Shown: positions 24,601 through 34,348, counted from the stretch's first letter. The stretch: 64,000 bases of DNA from Entophlyctis helioformis (GCA_025526915.1 JAHLKH010000014.1:124001-188000); one strand, 5' to 3'. Notes: generated by a model not told the origin, from the letters alone. A program made the numbers and translations.

Positions 24601-27600
24601 ATGACCGTGAACTCAAAGTGACCAAACTGGGTGGAGAACGCAGTTTTCCACTGGTCCTCCGCCTTAACACGAATGTTAAGGAAGCCCTCGCGGATGTCAA
24701 GCATCGAGCGGAAGGGTTTGTTTGCCAAGTTATCACGGAGGGTCTCAATCTCCGGGATCGCACTGTGGAACTTCACCGAGATGTTGTTCAAGCCGCGGTA
24801 GTCGATGACCAACCGCAGCGAACCATCCTTTTTGCGGACAAAGAGCGTGCCGGCGCCCAAAGGCGATGACGAGCGGCGGATGTAACCTTTGGTGTACCAC
24901 TCGTCTAGCTGCTTCTTGAGCGCTATGGATGCATCCTGGTTCAGTCTCTTGAGGCCACGACGCGGCGGCAGCTGCGCATCCTTAATGAAAGGGATCGCAA
25001 TCTCGAACTCCGAGTCGTGCGCACGGCCTTGCGGCGGGCAGCAGACCTCGTAGTACTCGATGAATGCCTTCTGCGTCTCCTCGTCCGGGCAGACTGGAAG
25101 GTAGGGGTACTTCTCCTTCAGCTCGTCCGGGGTGAGGCCGTTTGCAGCCGCGACGCGAAGGCGCGCATCAGCAGCTGCCTCACGGTCCTCAGGCAGGTCA
25201 TCCACATAGACCAGCTCCGCATACTCGTCAGGATGGGCGAGGATGTCCGACATGGTAACCACGATGTCAGAGTGCGGCCGGTTGTGGGGTGCAGCAGACG
25301 GCGGAGCGTCTTCGTGCTGCCAGATGTGGTGCACATCGGGGCGCGACTCGGTTGAGAAGCGGAAAACGCCGCGACGGAAGTTGAATGACGCCTTCGCGGT
25401 GGTGCGCAGCCACGGCATGCCCAGGATGACATCATCCACACCGTCATAGACAAGGAACCGCACTCTGCCAACAGCATCTGTTCTGTCAGCGAGCGTGAGG
25501 TAGACCTCTGAATCTAGCCTCTGCAAGTTGCCGTTGGCAAACTCGAGAGTCACCGCCTGCCGGGTGAACGGCCGGGCAGCGGCGAGCAGGCCGTTGGCAT
25601 CCAACCAACGGCGAGCCACTAGATTCGCGCTGCTGCCAGTGTCCACCAGGACGCTGGCGCTGCGATTGTCTAAGAAGACAGGGAAGGTGCACCGGTTCTC
25701 TGTGATGGGCTTCACAGGAGCCAGGTGCCCCTCCTTCAGTCGCGACGGCGGCAACACAGGACAAACAGGGTGATCAGGGGCCACAGAGGGCAACCTTTTA
25801 TTCGCATCAGCCACAACTGGGCTACTCTTCTTCATCTGCGTCGCTGTACTGGGTCCCGTCGTCTGAGAACGACGAGACGGTTTCGAGCGACCGCGAGCCG
25901 GAGCCATTGCTGGTGCGCCGTCGTCACGGGCAGGGACCGATGGAGGTTCGGTGTCAGCATTGGGCTTACGCACGGCCGCAGGCTTAGCCGCCGAAGCGTG
26001 CTTAGCCGCAGGAGCAGGAGGAGCCAGAGGGGGCGAGCGAACGTACCCGGGTGCCTTGGCCTTTGCCGCGATGCGCCCGACCTTAGAGTGGGGCGGGCGC
26101 TGGCTAGGCGATCGGCTGGCATGGTCGGCTGTCGCAGCGGGCGAGGCGGCCTTACGCGTTTCAGATGCGCTGTTGTTGCCAGAGGGCGCAGGAGTGGCCT
26201 TGGGCGATGAGGAGCTCCAAGAACGCGGCGACGCGGCGGCTGTCTTGCCAGAGCTGGGCGTCGACTTGGCGTCTTGGGCCTTGTGAGCGTTGGCGAGGGC
26301 AGTGGCAATTGCAATGTCACGCTCGTGTTCCTCCGCGCCTGAGTGTCGCTTGATGAACGCCTCGCGGAGGGCCGAGTAGGTCGTGAGCGAATCCCACGCC
26401 TCGGGCTTGTCCTTGATGCGCGTGCGGAGGAATGTGAGCCTCTCCGCCTCCGTAAGCTGGGCGTCATCGAACAGCCGCTCGGCTGCATGCAGCCAATCCT
26501 GCGGGACACGGCCATGGCACTCAGTGGGCGCAAAGTCACGCTCCAGCTTCTGGCGAGCCTGGCCTCGGACTCGTTCCGGGGCACTGTGGCGCGACACGAG
26601 GTCCGCAAGGAAGTGGGCGAGCGTCGGGGGCGGATCGTCTGTCTTGAGCGACTTGAACCAGGCGGTGGCGAATACACGGGCATCGCCTGTGAGGAGCGTC
26701 AAGAGGGTTGCGCCAATGTCGCTCAGGGGGATCGCGTCCACGCCGGTCGCCTTGCAGGCGCTCTTGTAGGCCATCTCAATGGCAAGGACGAACGGCTCGA
26801 GGCTCTCGCGAGTGGCGTTCCAGTTGACCGTCAGCTGCGAGCCCTTGACCATGACAAGGCCGTTGAACGGCACCTGTCTGCCAAGCGATTCCGAGAACAC
26901 CTTGGCCAAGTTTGGTGCACGGGCTTCCACGGCTGCTGGCAGGCGAGCATCCACCGAGGATCCCGACGCGTGGGCCGGACGCGAGTCCACCGAGGACCCA
27001 AGCGCCTGGACCGGATGCTCCGCAAGCAGGGTCGCCGTGGCTGAGGCCTGCGCCAACGCAGCGTTTGCCGTTTTGGTGGCCTTGGCGACGGCATCCGAGA
27101 AGACCTGCTCCAGTGCAATCACGGATTCCGACGTGTTGGCGACGCTCTTCTGCAGGCCCCGTATGGCCTCTGAGTTGGCCTCGACAGAGTCAAAGAGTGC
27201 CACCAGGCGTTGATGGTGGAGCTGGGTGGCGTTGGAGTAGGCCTCAGCCTGCCTGGCGGCCATGTCGCGGTCCGACTGCAGCTGAAGCCGCAGATCGTCG
27301 ATGGCAGCGTGGGCGGCGGCCGCAGATGATGTGGTCGCCTTGAGTGCTCGGCTGGTGTCTGACGCCCCCGTGTGGAGGCGCACGAGTTCGTAGAACATGT
27401 GCTCTCCAGTGATGGTGAAGGGCCGCCTGGGGGCACTCCCAGCACCGGGCTGGACGGCCGGCGTGCTGGAGAGGAACGCCTCTTGGCGCCGACCAGCGTC
27501 TGCGTCGTGGCGGCCCAACAGATCGGCCGAGGAGTGGCGGCGCGCTGGTGAGGCGCCAAAAGACGCGCCCAGAGCAGAGTCGGCCATCAAGACGGACGAC

Positions 27601-27758
27601 GTACCCACAGGGTCGGGGCGGTGCTGGGACCTTGGGGGGGTGGCGTCGATGAACGAGCGGGCCGTATCGAACGAGGCCTCGCCGAGGAGGTCCTGGTCAG
27701 TGCCCAAGGGGGCGGCGGCCGAGCGAGCCGCGGGCTGGGGCGAGCGCTCGACGGCCAT
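21687..27758 (-). CDS. Gag-Pol polyprotein of the chromovirus (2,023 aa)
   Basis: ATG at 27758, stop at 21687; one ORF with no frameshift. Order: a Gag region with long coiled-coil-like helices; an aspartic protease (VLVDTGSSANLV); reverse transcriptase (VIDYRGLNN, VMPFGLTNAPAVF, and YMDD in SVYMDDIYIYS); RNase H (HVYTDASNY); integrase with an HHCC zinc finger (H..H...C..C before QRHRTPNHR) and a DDE core (AMDVMFL, IVSDRDARW, LAERSIRTI); and a C-terminal chromodomain (EVERIVDSRTYRGKIEYLVK, WVGYPADDNTWVP) followed by an Ala/Pro tail. The chromodomain places it among chromoviruses, which target chromatin marks on integration. Gag and Pol in one frame mean the protein ratio must be set by processing rather than frameshifting. 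Confidence 0.95.
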   Translation of the reverse strand: MAVERSPQPAARSAAAPLGTDQDLLGEASFDTARSFIDATPPRSQHRPDPVGTSSVLMADSALGASFGASPARRHSSADLLGRHDADAGRRQEAFLSSTPAVQPGAGSAPRRPFTITGEHMFYELVRLHTGASDTSRALKATTSSAAAAHAAIDDLRLQLQSDRDMAARQAEAYSNATQLHHQRLVALFDSVEANSEAIRGLQKSVANTSESVIALEQVFSDAVAKATKTANAALAQASATATLLAEHPVQALGSSVDSRPAHASGSSVDARLPAAVEARAPNLAKVFSESLGRQVPFNGLVMVKGSQLTVNWNATRESLEPFVLAIEMAYKSACKATGVDAIPLSDIGATLLTLLTGDARVFATAWFKSLKTDDPPPTLAHFLADLVSRHSAPERVRGQARQKLERDFAPTECHGRVPQDWLHAAERLFDDAQLTEAERLTFLRTRIKDKPEAWDSLTTYSALREAFIKRHSGAEEHERDIAIATALANAHKAQDAKSTPSSGKTAAASPRSWSSSSPKATPAPSGNNSASETRKAASPAATADHASRSPSQRPPHSKVGRIAAKAKAPGYVRSPPLAPPAPAAKHASAAKPAAVRKPNADTEPPSVPARDDGAPAMAPARGRSKPSRRSQTTGPSTATQMKKSSPVVADANKRLPSVAPDHPVCPVLPPSRLKEGHLAPVKPITENRCTFPVFLDNRSASVLVDTGSSANLVARRWLDANGLLAAARPFTRQAVTLEFANGNLQRLDSEVYLTLADRTDAVGRVRFLVYDGVDDVILGMPWLRTTAKASFNFRRGVFRFSTESRPDVHHIWQHEDAPPSAAPHNRPHSDIVVTMSDILAHPDEYAELVYVDDLPEDREAAADARLRVAAANGLTPDELKEKYPYLPVCPDEETQKAFIEYYEVCCPPQGRAHDSEFEIAIPFIKDAQLPPRRGLKRLNQDASIALKKQLDEWYTKGYIRRSSSPLGAGTLFVRKKDGSLRLVIDYRGLNNISVKFHSAIPEIETLRDNLANKPFRSMLDIREGFLNIRVKAEDQWKTAFSTQFGHFEFTVMPFGLTNAPAVFTQAIQSTLNELLGTCVSVYMDDIYIYSATYKEHIKHLRTVLKLLLEAQLYIKPSKCMILQQDIEFCGHVLSPTGYSIAPKHLQDMAAAPHISNTTTLATWLGKLVWLKSFIGGPNPAKAYATMCLPLYKLLAKNAKWEWGPAQKQAVEDLRQAVLKATELRFFDPALETHVYTDASNYVIAGYLSQIHPDGEKLVACWSRKLSPAEMNYPTHERELLAIVEFFSRFRHLLSSVRSVTHTDHKALVWLATQPHLSDRQARWVLSLQEFDTSIEYVPGELNSLADLLSRDPSKAPLCTNCRSPVPIRAANLRTDSDWAKDVRAALPADPFASRLPGWKADPSSATPADRKVVVHMECLDGAWWYKGNRLYVPQSLRADLLAHYHDSPFGAHQGRQRTTSRLSNRYFWPRMSEDIAAYVASCDVCQRHRTPNHRPDGLLHPLAIPDDCFSSVAMDVMFLPAGGQDDAFDAALVVVDRLSGLCDAFPCRRSSSAQELAELFLTRWVCSGKGFPVDIVSDRDARWLSAFWSSLCTAARIKQNLSTARHQQTDGLAERSIRTIKDALAKAADYHGSDWPLLLGPTCFGLNCAPSASSGFAPFFLAFGRHPRSFPSEPALAPSAAARDLLLDMAAARDSAILNRRKAQAAMAVQANKRRRRHPAYKVGDMVLLNAEGISWPADSHRPPLTAAKWLGPFAITSLDSGESGLNYTLALPASLHRVHNVFHADRICPYVDPLSAPTGRKDVPSRPDPEYHADDGTSDNYEVERIVDSRTYRGKIEYLVKWVGYPADDNTWVPAADMRKAQDLVETFHARPTKAPKGKASKPVQPTRAAPAPAAPAPAAPAPAAAPAPTQPKASKPSRRKRTAPAPAPVAPAPAAATPAAPAPADEPIAPAAPASPSLSPSFPPLPPPSSPPSFSLSFLPPLNHPAPPRRSERTVPRPVSYASIVARTSASRVCNAPASS

Positions 27759-27849
27759 CCAAAGGAAAAAAAACGGAAAAACGACGGAAAAATCGATCGA
27801 CGGCGGCGGGGAACGGCGGCCGACGGCGTCGAGAGGGCGGTTCTTGCTG

Positions 27850-28104
27850 TAGCACTGGGCCTCCAGGCAGACTTGCCGGCTGGTTGCAGGGGCAGTGAGT
27901 ATGCACGCGAGGAAGGGCGGGCAGACGACTTCATTGAGACATAAGCACGGACCTGGTTGCAGGGGCAGTGAGTATGCACGCGAGGAAGGGCGGGCAGACG
28001 ACTGCAAGAACGGGGGCAACCAGAGCGGGGGACGCGGCCGGGCGATGTCTGTCCGGTCACGTGGGTCACGTGGATCACGTGACCGCGACCGAGCATCCGT
28101 TACA
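27850..28104 (-). repeat. 5' LTR of the chromovirus (255 bp, with 71-bp internal duplication)
   Basis: Same ends as the 3' LTR but 71 bp longer. A block beginning ggttgcaggggcagtgag and ending cgggcagacgact is present twice, separated by about 24 bp starting tcattgagac. The 3' LTR has the block once. Confidence 0.88.
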
Positions 28105-28109
28105 ATCTG
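28105..28109 (-). repeat. Target-site duplication (right copy)
   Basis: ATCTG on the plus strand, identical to 21445-21449, directly after the tgtaac end of the 5' LTR (read on the minus strand). Confidence 0.8.
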
Positions 28110-31100
28110 CTTTAGCCTGGGCATTAGCTGTGTCCATCTCTGTCTTGGCCTCAGCTGGCGTTTGGAAGCGACGTGTATCCGAGGCAAGTCCAGGGAGGAG
28201 GATGTCGAGGATGGCCAGCTCCTTGCTTTTGCTGAAGGCCTTCTCAATTGGGTCATTTGGCAACTTAAGGGCCAACTCGGCATCATTGTAGCCTTGGAAC
28301 ACAGTGCAGTGTTAGCATCAAATGGCATTGGCATGGCATAGACAAATGTGACCTACCAAGTGCAGCCAGGAGCTGCTCTCTCAATGCTTGGAGGACAGCA
28401 TTGTCCTTGGTGGGTACACGATCCTTCTTTGTCCCCATCACAGCCCAAAAGAGGGTGGCCTCTGTGATGAGGACAAAGGGGTCACAGCTGGCTGGCTCTG
28501 GGCATAACTTGATGGCTGTGCCACCTGCAAGATCACAGAGCTCCTTGAACTTACAAATGTCTGATGTTGACGTGCTGCGCACAATCGCCTGAATCGGATG
28601 CAGCTCTTGTGGGATCTCGATGGTGTCCCCATCCTGTGTGGCTGGTGGTGTGGCCTGCAAGGCATCTGTGGCAGCAGTCTTGTCCTTTGGCCTCTCGGAT
28701 GTGCTGCCATCAGTGGCCAGCAGCAGCTGTGATGCAGTCCGCTTGAGACTCAGGGCAGGAGGAGCGACATCCTGGGCAGCGTCCTGGGTGGCGTCCACAC
28801 TCTCTTGGTTGTTGATGGGCCCCTTGCACCTTGCTCTCTTGCGTGTCGGTAGGCTGGATGCAGTGTCCATGGCAGCAGTGCGCTTGGCAACCTTGGTGGT
28901 CTTGACTGGCTTGAACATGGCATTGACCCATGCCGCAATCTGCTCGGAAGTTGCAGTGGGCATCGCACGGTGGGCCGCAATCGACACAAGCTTCGACCGG
29001 CTTGAGATAAAGTGTGTAGCAAGTGTGCTGCTCACCTCCCTTGCCAGGTTGCTGAAGATCTGGTCGGTCGCACGCCCGCACAAGGTGTTGACAAGCCTGT
29101 ATGGCACAGCTGCCTGCTGTGTGTCGGCCTGCTGTGCATCGGCTGGGAGCAAGCTTGCCCACCACATGTCTAGATGCCGCGCACGAGTCTGCTGCTTCTT
29201 GGCCGGTCGACGTGCGCCTGCCTTCATCTCGGCCTTCCGTGTGGTGGTCCGCATTGCGCCTGCCTGTTGCGCATCGCCAGTGTCCATGTCAGCCTTGATC
29301 GTGTCGGCTGGTGGTGCAGCTTGGTCGGTCATGCTGGCCGGCGTCCAGCTGCGGTGGATCATGAGCTGCATAACCGTAACAAGCCATGCGTTGAGCTTGA
29401 GCATATCCACCCGTGGCTTGGCCATCTGCTCGCCTGTAAGGACAAATGAGAGGTGCCGCAGGATGCAGGCTACAGATGTCTGGCCAGCAGACTTGCTGGT
29501 GATGAGCATCGACAGCAAGTCATTGGGTGTTGGCACTGCTGGTGCTGCTGGTGCTGCTGGTGCTGCTGGTGCTGCTGGTGCTGCTGGTGCTGCTGGTGCT
29601 GCTGGGGCTGCTGGGGCTGCTGGCTGCTTGGGCATCTTTTGCATCTTTGGCGTCTTGTGCGTCTTTGGCTTGTCAGGCTTCTCAAAGAGACAAAGCTTGA
29701 GTGTCGTTCCCACTGATAGTCGCACTGGTGACCCAAACAAAGGGAGCTTGCCCTTGCAACTGTACTGACTTGGGCCGTACATCGCATGCGCAGTAATGTC
29801 TGTCTTGAGGATGCATGGGCCGGCCATGAGTGCGTCGCCAATGTCATCGAGGTCCTTGAGGCTATCAAGACTCAGAAAGCAATGCCCGCTCTGCTCTCCA
29901 TGGGTCCACTCGTATATGTGGTACATCGGGGGAAGCGGCATGTCTGGGTTCAGATCAAGAAGCTCCTCCAGGATGGCGCCAATTACAATGAGTCCAGCAT
30001 GGCGTATGCCGACAGTGAACGAGTAGATCCGCGCGATGATGTCCTCGATGAGTTGGCAGCGTGTCCAACCCATCGGCAACCTGCTTGCATGAACACCAAA
30101 GACTGGGGCACTCTGCAGGTGACTTGACAACATGTCCTGCACACCATGCCAGCCTGCAAGTCAGTACATGCAAAGCCATGCAGGCAGGCAGGCAGGCAGA
30201 ATGGCAGGCAGGCAGGCAGAATGGCAGGCAGAATGGCAATCCTGCCACTTACCTTCAGAAGCACTCGCATGCCAGGATGGTCAGGCATGTCCTCTCCATG
30301 TTGATCCGGCACATCCTCATTGTGTTGATCAGATGCATTCCCCTTGGCTTGTTGCACTTTGCCATTGATGGCTGCAGCGAGTGTCATGAACCATCCTGTG
30401 ATTGTGCGGCCCAGCTTTTCGAGCTGCAGATGCAGTGCAAATCGACTCCCAGCAACCCATCTGTGGCATAACATGCATGTCAGCAAGCATCTTCAAGTAT
30501 TGCAGTGTGGCATACACAACTTACGTCTTGTCGCTCTCTGATGCAGCTGTTTCAGTCTGGCGGTCTTGCCGGCGTGCACTCTCCTTGTTGTTGTCAATGG
30601 TCTTGTTGATCACAGCATCTGCGGCTTCCTTTTTGCGGTTCTTCTCGTACGTGGCCTTCCTGGTTGCTGAGAGTAGGAGTTGTGCCTGTTGAGGTCCAAT
30701 GCACCATCAGCATTGTGTGCAATATGTCCAAAATCACAAACAGTGCATGTGGACTGACCGTTGTCTTGTTGTCAGCAGATAGATCAACATACAAGACCTT
30801 GCTGGCAGCCACGCGAGCATGCTCATTGTGGGAGGGGCCAACTGGAGTGGATGCATCCAACTCAGCCTGTTGGATGTAAAATCAGTGACTGTGCAAAGTC
30901 AACACATCCATACACAGCAAGCAAAGTTGAAGACATACAGCAGATCGCTTGAGGATTGATTCCAGAATGGCGACTGCATCTTCCCACTTCTTGCCAAGTG
31001 TTGACAGATGGAGATCAGGCAGGCCGTGATCCATGGGATGTGTCAGACGTTCCAGCCACTCCAAAGCCTTGATCTGTATGTCCACAAATTTGGAGAGCTT

Positions 31101-33654
31101 TTTCAAAGAGATGCCTGTCTGGTGGTGGTGTCGACTCTTGCATCCACCTTCCAAAAGAGTGGTGCATTTAGACAAATGTGCTGTGAGTACAGAGTGTGGC
31201 ATCATCCAACAGCAGTCTCAAAGTACCTGGTGTTGCTGTCTTCCTGAATGGTGGATATGCAAGCTTGTTGAACTGTCTGCGCAGCTTTGATGCAACATCC
31301 TGTCCAACAAGCAGTGGATGAGTGGGATGTTTCAAGGCAAGGAATGCACATGCATCCAGTCATGCAACAACATACATGTCCATCACGAATGATCTTATTT
31401 CCTTCGTTGAACTCAGTGTGCATTTCTGCTGCAGGAGACTTCTTGCGTACAATCCCAATGAGCTCTGCACTGGCTGTCTTGCTGATCTCTGCCAGAACAT
31501 CGCGGCCAGTGAATCCGTCGGTGTTGCAGGCGACGCGATCTGCTGCATGTAACAGAACACAGTCAACAGCAACTGGACATCCCTTGACTTGTTCCAGCAA
31601 AGTGTTGAGTCGCTTGGTGTTGATGATGCCTTCGACTTGCTGCTTGACATCTTCCTGGGAGAGATGGACAACATCGGGGCCTTGCTTGCCTTGCCGGGCC
31701 TTGGGGTGAACAAGAACACAGTCGCGATGTAGCTGGCAGCTGCATTGCAATCCAATCAAACACAGAATGCCAAGTTAGTCATACAACACACACCAAGCAA
31801 TGTCATGCATGTGTACCTTGTGGTGGTTGTGCCAACAGCTGTGCTGCTGTCAATGGCATGTAGGGATGGACAGTCAGTAGAGTGTTGTGCATGCAAATGC
31901 ATCTGTGCCACAATGCCATGACCAGTCAAACAAAATCTTGCCTCTGCGCTGGTGCATCACCAGATGGGCTGCTGTGACTGGATGGGGATGTGGTCTCACC
32001 AACAGAGCTTCCTGATTCATCGTGGTGGACAAAAACGCCAAAGGCGTTCAGGAAGCTCTTGGTGAGAGCCACACCACCATCCAGCAACAACAGATCCTTG
32101 CAGTATGCATCCTTGATTGCATTTGCAAATGCAACTGCCTTGTCGCGGTCATGGAGGTGGGCACAGTAGTCAACTGGCTTGATGCCTGCCTTTCTGGCTG
32201 CGGCCTCGACAAACTTGTTGATGAACTTGACAGCGGCAGGTAGACCTTCCATGTCATGGGATTGGCAATGTGCATTAGTCATCATCACAACATGGATGGC
32301 AAGTAAGAGCAGAGTCAAGCAATGAACATACCTCGCCCGTAGCAATCATGATAGTCATTCTTGGCCATGGAGGCGGCCAGCTGACATGCCAGGGGGAAGT
32401 TGTACAACCGTAAGGCTGCTGCAGTAGATGCAGCGCCCCTGTAGTTGTACAATCGGACCTGGCTGACACGTCCCTTCTGCATGCGTGTCAGGATGACAGG
32501 GCAGCATCCAGTACAATGCACAGCCAGGTCCGAGTCCCCCGCAATGACAGCCATCAGCATGCCATTGCTGTGGGATGCAGGTTGTCAGCCATTGATCATA
32601 AACAACAGATACCATGGTGATGAATACCTTGGCTCGCGTGCATAGAGGGCAGCCTTGCGGGCGATGCAGACATCAGACTCGTTGTCACACTGATGGACAG
32701 TGTGTTGCGATGATGGGCCGAGGATTGCCGCGATTGCCTCAGCAATGTTCTTCTTGTCTGACCATGTAAGAGTGAAGGAGCCAAGTAGTGCCTTTCTCTC
32801 CTTCCTGTAGCATCAACTAAAAGTTAGAATCATGTGTATGAAGCACAAAGAGGCAGACATACCAAGACAAACGTCCAGACCGTCCATGCTTGCGGCGCCA
32901 GTAGATGGATCGCTGGATGGCGGCCACTGATTGAAGTACTTGAAGAGCACGGCTGCTATATGCGCGCTTGATTCCCGTCTCGGCAAGCCTGCCATTGACA
33001 TGGAACTGTAGGACCCGCCCGTCACCGACCGACTTGAGAAACGTCTTGAGAACAGGTGCAACGATTGTCACCCACTCATCAACAGACGACGGCCGGTGGA
33101 AAGCGGCCAGCCCACGTAGCGGTCCGTAGAAGATGCTCAGTGCATCAACATGGATGACACTGGATGCACTCATGTGTGGTTGCAGCAGTGGGTGGTGGTC
33201 GTGGCGTTGTGGTGGTGGCGTTGTGGTGGTGGTGGTGGCAGTTGTGGTGGTGGCGGTTGTGGTGGTGGTGGTGGCAGCGGATACAGTCGTCGGAAAGCTG
33301 GTGGCCGCAGAGGTGCTGGTGCTGTCAGAAGCGACGGCAGATGGGGTAGAAGAGGTGGTGGTGGCAGCAGAGGAGGCAGTGGCAACCGTAGGTGTTGAAA
33401 CGGCGATGCTGGCAGCTGTGGCTGCCTTGGATATAAGTCCAGCATGATGGTGGCTGCAGCAGCGACGGTCGAGGAGTTGCACTGGTGTCATCCACAGCGA
33501 TGTCGTCGACGTCCATGTCGTCGATGGCAGGGTCGCCGTGTTGCTTGACCTCTCCAAGTACCGTGGAAAGTGCGTCGGACAAGCTTGCACCATCGCCGAA
33601 CACGATGACGTAGCCAAACTCCTTGAGGAGTCGCAGCCAGTCAGGGACTCCCAT
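28105..33654 (-). CDS. N-terminal part of the PIN-Fanzor fusion: XPG/FEN-like nuclease plus middle region
   Basis: Exons 33654-33550 (alternative donor 33562), 33425-32863, 32804-32628, 32567-32332, 32245-32000, 31943-31817, 31739-31376, 31299-31227, 31180-30939, 30866-30759, 30685-30525, 30460-30253, 30136-28357 and 28292-28105; every internal phase agrees. The start MGVPDWLRLL resembles the XPG/FEN N-terminus. Later blocks carry the PIN/FEN acidic residues: VIHVDALSIFYG, HQCDNESDVCIARKA, VIAGDSDLAVH and AKNDYHDCYGRGLPAA (the helix-hairpin entry of FEN proteins). A Thr-rich linker precedes the PIN core. The middle ~900 residues contain a Lys/Ala-rich (AAP)n tract and the CGRATDQIFSNLAREV and LATHFISSRSKLVS helices that resemble the N-terminal region of Fanzor proteins. 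Translation would now enter the LTR and stop after about nine extra residues, giving a ~1,535-residue protein without the RuvC domain. Confidence 0.75.
29530..29625 (-). repeat. 9-bp coding minisatellite encoding (Ala-Ala-Pro)n
   Basis: About ten copies of gctgctggt (plus strand) read on the coding strand as an uninterrupted (AAP)n tract inside the 1,780-nt exon, following a Lys/Met-rich stretch. Such arrays change length easily and mark a flexible linker. Confidence 0.8.
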
Positions 33655-34231
33655 GCTGCAGCAAGCGGTGTTGAGAGCGTCTGTGTGTGTGTGTGTGTGC
33701 AAGGGTTGGTGGTCAGTATCAGCATGCAGAGCATGCAGGGTGTGCAAGGACATGCAACAGCCAGCAAGCAGAGACTTACGAGCTGGCTTGCTGGGCAAGA
33801 GGGCCGAGCGGTTGTGGGATGGGCAAGGTTCAATGAGCGGCGGCGGTCGTGCTGGCCTGTGTGCACTTGGCTGGCTGGGCGAGTGGTGGTGTCGTTGAAC
33901 GAGAGGGCAGGCAGCGAGCAGCGGCGATGTGCTTGCTGCTGTTGGCTGGCTGGCTGAGCGGCAAGCGAGAGAGGTCGGTGGTGCGACGAGCGACGACGAG
34001 CAGGCCTGTGTGTGTGCACAGGCGGCGTGGATGTCGGTGGTGCCAAGCAGCAAGCAGCGTTGCTGATGCAACAGCAGCTGCAGAACGAGAGCAGCAGAGA
34101 AAACAGGCAAGTTTGAGCAAGTCGCCGTTGCTGGTTTGCTGATGGCGGCGGTGGGCAGCGTCGTACGGCACTCGGTGCCGCCGTTGCTGTGCTTGCATCG
34201 CGCAGTGTCTGAACCTTGCAAGGGCTCTCTC
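33655..34231 (-). promoter_or_regulatory. 5' leader of the PIN-Fanzor gene with a probable leader intron
   Basis: No convincing coding exon precedes the ATG at 33654. A good donor (gtaagt, around 33775 on the minus strand) and the acceptor gcttgctgcag immediately before the ATG suggest an intron in the 5' untranslated region that contains a TG repeat (33681-33700). The long open frames in this stretch are Ser/Cys/His-rich shadows. Confidence 0.5.
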
Positions 34232-34315
34232 GATCGACCAATCACAGTGATCCCACCAAGATTGACCAATCACAGCGATTCCATCAAGATCGACCAATCA
34301 CAGCGATCCCACCAC
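34232..34315. promoter_or_regulatory. Three 28-bp tandem repeats, each with a CCAAT box, between divergent genes
   Basis: Units 34232-34259, 34260-34287 and 34288-34315 share gat(c/t)gaccaatcacag followed by (c/t)gat(c/t)cca(c/t)caa. CCAAT motifs fall at exact 28-bp spacing. They lie between the minus-strand PIN-Fanzor gene and the plus-strand gene starting at 34349. CCAAT boxes are bound by the HAP/NF-Y complex, so this is a likely shared bidirectional promoter. Confidence 0.7.
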
Positions 34316-34348
34316 CAGTGGCAGTGGCGCTCTGGCAACAGAGTTGGA

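Larger units (their letters stand above)
21450..28104 (-). mobile_element. Complete Ty3/gypsy chromovirus inserted in an exon
   Basis: A 6,655-bp LTR retroelement lies in the same orientation as the host gene. It has LTRs at 27850-28104 (5') and 21450-21633 (3'), a purine-rich tract (ggggggag) directly before the 3' LTR, a single Gag-Pol ORF and a C-terminal chromodomain. The LTRs match base for base wherever they align by eye, apart from a 71-bp duplication. The 5-bp target duplication is intact and the ORF has no stop or frameshift, so the insertion looks young and possibly still active. No TGG-type tRNA primer-binding site is obvious after the 5' LTR, so priming may be non-standard. Insertion removed the Fanzor domain from the host reading frame. 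Confidence 0.92.

Noticed and set aside
21687..28334. 2,215-codon open frame starting upstream of the chromovirus
   Set aside because: The first ~190 codons cross the host exon in the wrong frame and the 5' LTR. The element's own Gag-Pol starts at the ATG at 27758.
31817..32000. A gene boundary (stop at 31926, new ATG at 31904) separating the PIN and Fanzor parts
   Set aside because: A gtgaga donor after 32000 and a cag acceptor before 31943 form a 57-bp intron that joins both parts in phase. A 20-odd-bp gap between two eukaryotic genes would be abnormal.
33176..33300. Gly/Val/Trp-rich plus-strand frames near 33.2 kb
   Set aside because: They are the reverse of the Thr-rich (act/acc) linker in the PIN exon.
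32817..34241. One 475-codon open frame covering the second PIN exon plus its upstream leader
   Set aside because: Only 33425-32863 is coding. The upstream part is Ser/Thr/Cys-rich and is separated from the PIN start exon (another frame) by an intron.
34232..34315. CRISPR-like array
   Set aside because: Three contiguous tandem copies without unique spacers; a promoter repeat in a eukaryotic genome.
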